22,423 nucleotides of DNA from assembly GCA_964469455.1 (NCBI GenBank), contig CAYXZX010000026.1, forward strand, positions 1 through 22,423, read 5' to 3'. The translations under genes were made by a program, and so were the position numbers. Source of the DNA: Fen-999 sp964469455. GTDB lineage: Bacteria; Pseudomonadota; Gammaproteobacteria; Burkholderiales; Rhodocyclaceae. How positions within the stretch are numbered: the first letter of the stretch is position 1; every line of letters starts with the position of its first letter. Under the pieces are notes generated by a model that ran no database searches, had not been told where the DNA came from, and saw only the letters and a program-made list of their open reading frames with translations. Shown here piece by piece: positions 8,948 through 14,979 of this stretch.

Positions 8948-9183
8948 TTGATCGGCGTCGTTAAGGCAGCCTGGCGTTGGTGACTGGTGAAAAGCTGCCG
9001 CGAGAATGCACGACCCGGCCCTGACATCCCGCTACGATACGCGGGGCGCGAGACGTATCCGTTGGCACTACCGAGGATAGCCGAACGTTTTTGGCGAGGA
9101 TGGTCTGCTGACTCGGGCCGCGACCGAGGGCCGCCGCCAAGCTGATCAAGGTCAGCCGGGAAAGTCCGGCGCGGTGCCGTTGG

Positions 9184-9612
9184 TCATTTCGTCCTCAGGA
9201 TCATCTGAGTGCAACGGAAGAGCGCCAGCTTGCGGCCACTGGCTTCGTCCGTCACCACCGCATCCCACACCTGCGTCGTCCGGCCGAGATGCTGAGCGCT
9301 TGCGGTACAGGCCACCGAGCCTTCTGTCACCGTTCCCAGATAATTGCTCTTCAACTCGAGGGTGGTGAAGGAATGCGCTCCTTCGGGAAGATGGGCGATG
9401 GTCGCATAGCCGCAGGTGGTGTCGGCCAAGGCAACGACGCTGGCTGCGTGCAGAAACTCGTTGGGTGCGATGTGCAGCTTCTGGATGGGCATGCGGCTCA
9501 TTACCTGCCCGGATTGCAGCCCCGTGATCTGGATCCCGAGGTAGCCGGGCAGATACTCCCTGCTGCGTTCGTTCAGGACGTCGATGGTGATGTCCGTTCT
9601 GAGTGCGCTCAC
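9184..9612 (-). CDS. PaaI-like hotdog-fold thioesterase
   Basis: The predicted 142-residue protein starts at a GTG whose four bases GTGA overlap the stop codon of the upstream SnoaL-like gene. The frame is open further upstream, but that part reads as out-of-frame sequence of the neighbour, so I trim it. The core HAASVVALADTTCGYA (about residues 55-70) matches the hotdog thioesterase helix of PaaI-type enzymes. Asp64 sits at the usual catalytic acid position, and HAA replaces the common HGG. Such enzymes hydrolyse acyl-CoA thioesters of aromatic or aliphatic acids. It is the last gene of a three-gene minus-strand operon with a dehydrogenase and a SnoaL-like protein, which suggests clearing of CoA intermediates in a catabolic pathway (inference). 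The substrate cannot be read. Confidence 0.82.
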   Translation of the reverse strand: MSALRTDITIDVLNERSREYLPGYLGIQITGLQSGQVMSRMPIQKLHIAPNEFLHAASVVALADTTCGYATIAHLPEGAHSFTTLELKSNYLGTVTEGSVACTASAQHLGRTTQVWDAVVTDEASGRKLALFRCTQMILRTK

Positions 9613-10046
9613 GGAGCCACCGGTACGTTGTGCTCGAAGGACTTTTCTTCGCTGCGCGACTGGATGCGCCAGCCAGCCGGTGTCCGAACATAGGTGTCCA
9701 GGTACCAAAGGCCGAAGAACGCAACCTGGATACCGCCTTGCCGGCGCGGAAAAGACATGGGGTTGAAGCACATCACTCGACCGGTGGCAGTGTCGCCGTC
9801 GATTCTGATTTCCGCATTGCCCATCAAATGCTGGTAGGCGGGAAATGTCGGTAATACCTTCGTCAACCAGGTCTTGGCCTCCGGATAACTGCCGGCAACG
9901 CCGCCGAACGCCCGATAATCGACATGAGCATCAGGTGCGAACACGACATCGAGGCGATCGAAGTTCTTGCCGTCGATGGCCGCCGCATACTCATAGAGCA
10001 ACTGCTGGATTTCGATCCTGTCGGAAATCTCTTGCAGACTCAACAT
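9609..10046 (-). CDS. SnoaL-like / NTF2-fold protein
   Basis: The 145-residue product starts at the ATG with AGGA about ten bases upstream; the open frame extends further but without protein-like sequence. It shows the pattern of the NTF2-like SnoaL_4 group: an N-terminal helix pair (EIQQLLYEYAAAIDGKNFDRLDVVFAPDA), a central YQHLMGNAEIRIDGDTATGR strand pair containing His73, and a closing GLWYLDTYVRTPAGWRIQSR sheet. Members include dehydratases, ketosteroid-isomerase-like enzymes, hydroxylating-dioxygenase small subunits and proteins of unknown role. The gene follows the dehydrogenase gene by 62 bp and overlaps the thioesterase gene by 4 bp. Isomerase or dehydratase activity is possible but not shown. 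Confidence 0.8.
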   Translation of the reverse strand: MLSLQEISDRIEIQQLLYEYAAAIDGKNFDRLDVVFAPDAHVDYRAFGGVAGSYPEAKTWLTKVLPTFPAYQHLMGNAEIRIDGDTATGRVMCFNPMSFPRRQGGIQVAFFGLWYLDTYVRTPAGWRIQSRSEEKSFEHNVPVAP

Positions 10047-10108
10047 GGGCTCAGTTCCTGAAAGCGTTTTCGGTGGTTGGAAACTAGGCGCGAAGATGGG
10101 GATTGCGC

Positions 10109-10897
10109 TCAACAGCCGATGAATTCGCCGCCATTGGTATCGAGAATGGCGCCGGTGATTGCACTCGCGTAGTCGGACACCAGGAACATCGCGGCGCGGG
10201 CGCATTCGTCATCGGTCACGATGCGGCCCAAGGCGATATTGGCGGCAATCGGCTTGATGATCTCCGCCTCCGAAACGTTGCGGGACGCCGAGGCGCTCTT
10301 GACATAGCCCTGCACTGGGGCGCCCCACATCCATCCGGGGTGAATGCTATTGACACGAATGTTGTGGCAGCCCAGTTCCTTGGCCAGATACTTGGCGGCC
10401 ACCATAAGCGCGCCCTTGGATGCTGCGTAACCGGCTTCGCTGGGAAAGGGTTTGCGCGTCGCCATGGTGTTGACCATGGCGATGGCGCCTCCGCCGATTT
10501 TCTTCATGGCCTTGACTGTCTCCTGGGTCATGGTCATGGTGCCTATGACGTTGGTGTCAAAACACTTGCGCCAGTCATCCAGGTCCGCAGTCTCGATGCC
10601 CTCGAAGTTACCATGATAAAAGGCGCTATTGACCAAGCCGTCGATGCGGCCAAAGCGCGCTTCCGTTGCCTGCACCAGCCGCTGGCATTGACCACGGTCG
10701 GTGATGTCGGTCGGTTGCTTCAGTACCTGGCAGTCCGGCGCCACGTCCTTCATGCGCCCCTCGGCGTCTTCGAGACTCGAGGCCGAGCGAGCGGCAATGG
10801 CGACATGGGCACCTTCGCGGGCCGCTTCAATGGCAAGCTTGACGCCGAGGCCCGGGCCGATTCCCGAGATGATGACAACCTTGTTCTTCAATAGCAT
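10109..10897 (-). CDS. Short-chain dehydrogenase/reductase (SDR) with atypical motifs
   Basis: This 262-residue Rossmann enzyme has the cofactor loop SGIGPGLG at 11-18. The basic Arg37 after the second strand could favour NADP(H). Asn116 lies in DTNVIGT and the active-site pair is Tyr157/Lys161 (YAASK). The residue 13 before the tyrosine, where classical SDRs have the catalytic serine, is Thr144 (VNTMATRK). The usual NNAG motif is VNSA. The GxGPGLG loop recalls a subgroup of SDRs seen with lipid or steroid-type catabolism genes (recollection, not tested). The start has AGGAG eight to ten bases upstream. It is the first gene of the minus-strand operon with the SnoaL-like and thioesterase genes. 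It probably interconverts a hydroxy and a keto group on an acyl or alicyclic substrate; the exact substrate is unknown. Confidence 0.88.
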   Translation of the reverse strand: MLLKNKVVIISGIGPGLGVKLAIEAAREGAHVAIAARSASSLEDAEGRMKDVAPDCQVLKQPTDITDRGQCQRLVQATEARFGRIDGLVNSAFYHGNFEGIETADLDDWRKCFDTNVIGTMTMTQETVKAMKKIGGGAIAMVNTMATRKPFPSEAGYAASKGALMVAAKYLAKELGCHNIRVNSIHPGWMWGAPVQGYVKSASASRNVSEAEIIKPIAANIALGRIVTDDECARAAMFLVSDYASAITGAILDTNGGEFIGC

Positions 10898-11008
10898 GGA
10901 TGTGTTCTCCTGACGGCCGACGAGTTGTCCCGAAGCCGAAGACTATCGCGCCACCACGGGCGGTGCAAGCCATGGCCTGCGTGGCGACTTTCGGGGGGCT
11001 CCATCTGG

Positions 11009-11014
11009 TATAGT
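11009..11014 (+). promoter_or_regulatory. Possible -10 element (TATAGT) for the CsgG-like gene
   Basis: TATAGT matches five of six bases of the sigma70 -10 consensus and lies about 57 bases before the start codon of the CsgG-like gene. The hexamer 17 bases upstream (GACTTT) is a poor -35, so the element is only a candidate. It falls in the 173-bp divergent region shared with the dehydrogenase operon. Confidence 0.35.
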
Positions 11015-11070
11015 ATTAGCGTTATCTGATTGTCATCGAATCAACAACGGTTAGGTTAGAGGAGACTGCG

Positions 11071-11976
11071 ATGTTCCACGTACTGAAGAATGTGTCCGTG
11101 CTCGCCGTGGCCGGTACCGCGCTTGTCGGCTGCTCGAACATGCAAATGGGCTCGGAGCAGGCGAAGACAGTTGCTACCGGTTCCGCCGCCGGCTCGGCCA
11201 CGAGCAATGCCAATTCACAACTCGAGAAGTGCTCGGCATCGCTGGGCACGCTGGCGATCGCGGAGGATACGCAGGCTTCCTGGTACAGCATTCTTTCCGG
11301 TCAGATGAAGCTCGGCTCAACCGTTCCGGTGCTCAAGCTGATTATCCAGCAGTCAAATTGTTTCGTCGTGGTCGAACGCGGCAAGGCGATGAGTAACATC
11401 ATGGGCGAGCGCGCCTTGGCCGAGTCGGGTGAAATGCGACAGGGCTCGCGATTCCAGAAAGGGCAAATGGTCGCCGCCGATTACACGATGAGCCCGTCGG
11501 TGACATTCAGCAACCAGAACGCCGGCGGACTGGGCGGCGCGCTGGGCGGTCGAATTGGCGGCGTCGGCGCCTTGTTGGGGGGCAGCTTGAACTACAAGGA
11601 AGCCAGCACCGTGCTGACTCTGATCGATAACCGTTCGAGCGTCCAACTCGCCGCGGCTGAAGGCAGCGCAAGAAACATGGACCTTGGCGCCGTCGGCGGG
11701 ATTATCGGCAGCGCGGCTGGTGGCGGCCTGGGCGGCTATTCCAACACTGCGGAAGGAAAGGTGATCGTGGCGGCGTTTACGGATGCCTACAACAACATGG
11801 TCAAGGCTGTGCGGAACTACAAGGCACAGGAAGTGAAGGGCGGGCTCGGCACTGGCGGCCAGTTGGGTGTCCAGGGGGGCAGCACGCCAGCAAGCCAGGA
11901 ACTCGGAAAGCCGGCGGCCGATGCCAAGAGCACCAGTTCCACGACGACCAGCACCAAGAAGACAACCAAGAAGTAA
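11071..11976 (+). CDS. CsgG/HfaB-family outer-membrane lipoprotein
   Basis: The 301-residue protein begins with a lipoprotein signal peptide, lipobox LVGC with Cys21 as the lipidated residue. The body has CsgG-family features: an AIAEDT strand, VPVLKLIIQQSNCFVVVERGK, and an ADYTMSPSVTF strand followed by a YKEASTVLTLIDNRS strand pair. Two glycine-rich segments (about 151-171 and 207-222, GGxxGG repeats) interrupt the fold and resemble glycine zippers. The tail (284-301) is almost all Ser, Thr and Lys. CsgG itself is the curli secretion pore; HfaB-type relatives anchor holdfast or other surface material. No curli or amyloid subunit genes lie nearby, so the export role is not supported by context. 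The ribosome site AGAGGAGA is strong. Cys54 and Cys97 could form a disulfide. Confidence 0.82.
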   Translation: MFHVLKNVSVLAVAGTALVGCSNMQMGSEQAKTVATGSAAGSATSNANSQLEKCSASLGTLAIAEDTQASWYSILSGQMKLGSTVPVLKLIIQQSNCFVVVERGKAMSNIMGERALAESGEMRQGSRFQKGQMVAADYTMSPSVTFSNQNAGGLGGALGGRIGGVGALLGGSLNYKEASTVLTLIDNRSSVQLAAAEGSARNMDLGAVGGIIGSAAGGGLGGYSNTAEGKVIVAAFTDAYNNMVKAVRNYKAQEVKGGLGTGGQLGVQGGSTPASQELGKPAADAKSTSSTTTSTKKTTKK

Positions 11977-12055
11977 ACCTCGTCGCGAGCGAGACGGCCA
12001 TCCTCCCGGAAGGGGCCGGCTGGCAGGTATCTGTCATTAGGTTCTCGCGAGAGGG

Positions 12056-12083
12056 TTGACTCGCGTCATTACTTGACTAATAT
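12056..12083 (+). promoter_or_regulatory. Sigma70-type promoter for the DsrC/TusE-family gene
   Basis: TTGACT (12056-12061) is followed after 16 bases by TAATAT (12078-12083). An overlapping TATAGT at 12081-12086 gives a 19-base spacing instead. A second TTGACT lies at 12073-12078, so the hexamer occurs twice. Predicted transcription would begin near 12090, about 40 bases before the start codon, leaving room for the strong GAGGAG ribosome site. Confidence 0.6.
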
Positions 12084-12130
12084 AGTCGGCAATAACACGA
12101 GCCCCCAAACCCGATCGAGAGGAGTACAAG

Positions 12131-12460
12131 ATGATTCACTTGAATGGCAGAGAGATTGCGACTGACGCCGAAGGTTACTTGGCAAATCTGGATGATTGGT
12201 CGGAAGATGTTGCGGAGTATCTGTCCAGGCAGGACAGCCTTGAACTGACCGAGCGCCACTGGCGACTGCTCAACTGGATACGCCATTACTATCAAGAATA
12301 TGGTACGGCGCCCAACCTGCGGGTGATGACGAAAACCATCGGTGCAGACCTAGGCGAGGAATGGGCCGACAAGAGATTCCTTTTCGATCTGTTTCCCTAT
12401 GGCCCCGCGAAACAGGCTGCACGCTATGCCGGGATGCCGAAACCGACAGGTTGCGTATGA
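12131..12460 (+). CDS. tusE: DsrC/TusE-family sulfur-relay protein with a single C-terminal cysteine
   Basis: The 109-residue protein is a clear DsrC/TusE homologue: GYLANLDDWSEDVAEYL, ELTERHWRLLNWIRHYYQEYG, and the terminal PKPTGCV arm with Cys108 as the penultimate residue. In sulfite-reductase DsrC a second conserved cysteine lies 11 residues earlier; here that position is Ala97. It therefore belongs with the one-cysteine group (TusE, RspA-like), which carries persulfide for tRNA thiolation or has regulatory roles, and not with dissimilatory DsrC. It is monocistronic, with a good promoter and a GAGGAG ribosome site. No tusBCD, mnmA or dsr genes are in the window, so the tusE symbol reflects family membership and not a proven role. 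Confidence 0.85.
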   Translation: MIHLNGREIATDAEGYLANLDDWSEDVAEYLSRQDSLELTERHWRLLNWIRHYYQEYGTAPNLRVMTKTIGADLGEEWADKRFLFDLFPYGPAKQAARYAGMPKPTGCV

Positions 12461-12502
12461 CCAATGCTCGGCGGGCGCAACGGATGTTGAAACAAGCCTG
12501 AG

Positions 12503-13909
12503 TTATTGCTTGCGCTGGAGGCGGCGGGCTGCTACTGCCCGTTGCAGTTGGCGGAAATGCTCCTCCATGTTGTGCTGGCGGTAGATTTCCAGCATCGCAT
12601 GAAAAGCGCGCCGGGCCTCGGTTCCGATCAGCAAACGTTCGGCGAGTCGGTCAGCCAGTTCACGATCCGCGAATCGCAAGGCAACTTGGATTGCGTCGAG
12701 CGAGGCCTCCGCGCTTAGTTCGATGCGACCGAGTTCGGTGCGCATCCGCTCGAAGCGTTTCTCACCAGCTTCGTCGTCTAGCAGCATTGTTTCCAGGCAA
12801 TCGATGTTGAGGCGCTCTTCGGCGGAGATTCGCGCACGTTCTTCCCCGGGGAGATCGGCCAACTTGGCGCGTGCCAGTTCGCAGTCGCCTCCGGCAAGCG
12901 CGGTGCGTACCAGTTCGATCCGATCGGTGACTGGAATACCGCCAATCTGGTCATTGGCGATTACTTCCTCGATGAGTCGCTGCGCCGTTGTGAAGTCGCC
13001 ATTCAACTTTGCCACGGACGAAAGCATGCGTTTGCGCGCCCAATTACGTGGGGTACGCACGGCAATGTCTTGGAGAACTTGTTGGGCGCGCTCGAACTGC
13101 CCCAGATCGCAACAGATTTCCGCTTTCAAATCGTAGGCGTCGAAGTAGTTTGGCGCCATGGCCAGCACGCCGTCGACAGCGCTGTTGGCTTCCTCGAAAC
13201 GGTTGAGCCGACGCAAGGCACGCGCTTGGCCGGCGAGTGCCCACGGAAACGGGTGAATAGCAATGATCTCGCTATAGCGCTGGAGGGCTTGCTCCGCACG
13301 ATCAGCCTTGAGCAGCGTTTCGGCACGGGCGCGCAGGATGTCGAATCGGTAGGGCTTGCTTTCGTCGCTTGCTGAAAGGGCGTCGAGTTCCGTGAGAGCG
13401 CCGTCGAGGTCGCCGCTGCGCTTACGGTTGTAATAATGCCGGAAAAATATCTTCTTCCGGATCAGGCGATCCATGCGCGTCCGCAGCATCTCGGGCGAAA
13501 ATGGCTTGATGATGTAATCGTCGGGGGCAAGTTCGACAGCCGCCACCACCTGTTCGTAGCTGCGTTCCGCCGTTACCATCAGGAAGGCAACATTGTCGGG
13601 GAGACAATCCGAGCGGCGCAACTCCTCGAGCAGTTGCTGTCCCGTGCGGCCACTGCCGAGAACATAGTCGCAAATGATGATGTCCGGGATTTCCGCACGG
13701 ATGCGATGATGCGCTTCGACAAAATTCTGGGCCTGGTCGACCGAGAATCCGCCCATCGACTGGATGCATATCTTCAATGTCTGGCGCGAGGCCTCCTGAT
13801 CGTCAATCACCAGATAACGCAGCTCCTTATACGGCGCGCCGGATGTACTTCCGCTTCGGGCCGTGGAGGGTTCGGAGAATAGTGAGGCGAGTCGCTCGGA
13901 TTGAAGCAT
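12503..13909 (-). CDS. Response regulator with receiver and TPR-like output
   Basis: The 468-residue protein has an N-terminal CheY-like receiver (about 30-145) with acidic pair Asp36/Asp37, phospho-acceptor Asp81 (IIICDYVLGSG), Thr113 and Lys135 (IIKPFSP). The rest is helical and repeat-like (about 155-465). TPR motifs are readable in RAEQALQRYSEIIAIHPFPW, RFEEANSAVDGVLAMAPNYF and QFERAQQVLQDIA. There is no DNA-binding or enzymatic domain, so the output is probably protein-protein binding controlled by phosphorylation (inference). Its ATG directly follows the kinase gene's stop (TGAATG), which implies translational coupling and a cognate pair. It converges on the DsrC/TusE gene with 42 bases between the stops. 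Confidence 0.88.
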   Translation of the reverse strand: MLQSERLASLFSEPSTARSGSTSGAPYKELRYLVIDDQEASRQTLKICIQSMGGFSVDQAQNFVEAHHRIRAEIPDIIICDYVLGSGRTGQQLLEELRRSDCLPDNVAFLMVTAERSYEQVVAAVELAPDDYIIKPFSPEMLRTRMDRLIRKKIFFRHYYNRKRSGDLDGALTELDALSASDESKPYRFDILRARAETLLKADRAEQALQRYSEIIAIHPFPWALAGQARALRRLNRFEEANSAVDGVLAMAPNYFDAYDLKAEICCDLGQFERAQQVLQDIAVRTPRNWARKRMLSSVAKLNGDFTTAQRLIEEVIANDQIGGIPVTDRIELVRTALAGGDCELARAKLADLPGEERARISAEERLNIDCLETMLLDDEAGEKRFERMRTELGRIELSAEASLDAIQVALRFADRELADRLAERLLIGTEARRAFHAMLEIYRQHNMEEHFRQLQRAVAARRLQRKQ

Positions 13910-14569
13910 TCAGGGAAGCAGCAACTGAAAGGACGCACCGCCAAGTGATGCGTCGCTGCCAAGCAGCAGTTCACCATTGACGTCATGGCGCCGGTGCAGA
14001 TGCGCGACGCGGCGCGCGATGAACAGTCCTACGCCGGAGTGGGTGCCATCGGCGTGCGACGGCAAATGGTCAGGGAACCCCGGCCCATCGTCGGCGACGC
14101 TTAACAGCAACTGGCCATCTGCATCACCGACCCGCAGGTGAACCTGCTGTCGTGCGTGCCGCAAGGCGTTTTGCACCGCATTGACCAGGCAATCGGCAAT
14201 CAACTCCCGATCGAAAACCCAAAAGTCGGGCCCCCGCCGGTCCAGGACGATTTGAACGTCATCCTGGCGGCTGTAGCGTACACGGGCGATCACGTCGTCG
14301 AGGAAGCCGGACAGTTCCACCGGCATCATCGACACGGGATTCTCGTGTCGGGCGAGCCTATACGCTGAAAGAAGCTTCGACAGGCGCTCGGCGCCAGTTG
14401 ACATCGCGTGCTCGGTTTCGGCGAGCGCGGGGAGTGCATCGGCCGCGCGGTCGTTCCGAATTGCCTGCCTCGCCGCATACACGCGGGCGAGCGCATCGAA
14501 CAGGCTGTTCTTGACGTCGTGGATGCCCGACGCAATTACGTCGATGACATGAGGAGTATCCAAGTGCAT
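13910..14569 (-). CDS. Soluble histidine kinase without a sensor domain
   Basis: The 219-residue protein has no signal peptide, membrane helix or PAS domain. It begins almost directly with the phospho-acceptor region SGIHDVKNSLFDAL (His17), an HDxKN-type variant of the H box. The HATPase part shows the N box (VQNALRHA), the G1 box (DDGPGFP) and the G2 box (GTHSGVGLFIARRVAHLH). The signal must come through a partner or a small molecule bound by the helical region (inference). The next gene, the receiver-TPR regulator, starts immediately after its stop. I see no strong Shine-Dalgarno before the ATG. Confidence 0.85.
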   Translation of the reverse strand: MHLDTPHVIDVIASGIHDVKNSLFDALARVYAARQAIRNDRAADALPALAETEHAMSTGAERLSKLLSAYRLARHENPVSMMPVELSGFLDDVIARVRYSRQDDVQIVLDRRGPDFWVFDRELIADCLVNAVQNALRHARQQVHLRVGDADGQLLLSVADDGPGFPDHLPSHADGTHSGVGLFIARRVAHLHRRHDVNGELLLGSDASLGGASFQLLLP

Positions 14570-14655
14570 GATGGACGAATGCTATCGTCTTCATTCGTCT
14601 CTTGCCAGCAAGATGTGGTGGACAGCGAGGTTCTGTACGGCGACGACGCTGGAGC

Positions 14656-14913
14656 CTAGCGCGGCGTCGTGTGGGCAATCGTTTCGGCATTGATGTCGCG
14701 GCCACTGCGCTGGAAGAAACAGGTTGCCATGCTCGAGGCAGCACAGGCTGCCCAGAAACCGAGAAAGCCGATTGAATACGTGGCCATGGGCGAAAAGCTC
14801 ACGGGCCGGCCAAAGAGATAGAGTTCCTGCGGGTCGACGATCGTGAAGAATACGATCTCGGCGATGCCCGCGACAAGAAATGACGGCCACAGGATGTAGT
14901 AGAGTTTGCCCAT
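14656..14913 (-). CDS. Small two-helix inner-membrane protein
   Basis: The 85-residue product has two hydrophobic segments (about 4-26 and 44-67) joined by a short loop (VDPQELYLFGRPVSFSP), and a polar C-terminal tail. Its ribosome site AGGAGAC is good. It has its own promoter inside the end of the upstream ygiQ gene. I recognise no family; it resembles conserved small hypothetical membrane proteins of betaproteobacteria. It lies 86 bases upstream of the soluble kinase gene on the same strand and could be transcribed with it. A role as the kinase's missing membrane sensor is possible but speculative. Confidence 0.75.
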   Translation of the reverse strand: MGKLYYILWPSFLVAGIAEIVFFTIVDPQELYLFGRPVSFSPMATYSIGFLGFWAACAASSMATCFFQRSGRDINAETIAHTTPR

Positions 14914-14951
14914 TGTTGTCTCCTAAGGACGGTTATTTATGCGCCTCCGCC

Positions 14952-14979
14952 ATCATAGGAGAAAATTGATATGCGTCAA
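14952..14979 (-). promoter_or_regulatory. Sigma70 promoter for the small membrane protein, inside the 3' end of ygiQ
   Basis: Read on the minus strand, TTGACG (14979-14974) is followed after 16 bases by TATGAT (14957-14952). Each matches five of six consensus bases. The -35 hexamer contains the TGA stop codon of the ygiQ gene. Transcription would begin near 14945, about 30 bases before the start of the small membrane protein gene. Confidence 0.7.

Noticed and set aside
9613..9771. Longer N-terminus for the thioesterase
   Set aside because: The extra residues are the out-of-frame reading of the SnoaL-like gene; the GTG overlapping that gene's stop fits the family start.
11938..11973. Repeated Lys/Thr/Ser codons at the end of the CsgG-like gene as a tandem DNA repeat
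   Set aside because: The bases vary too much; it is only a low-complexity protein tail.
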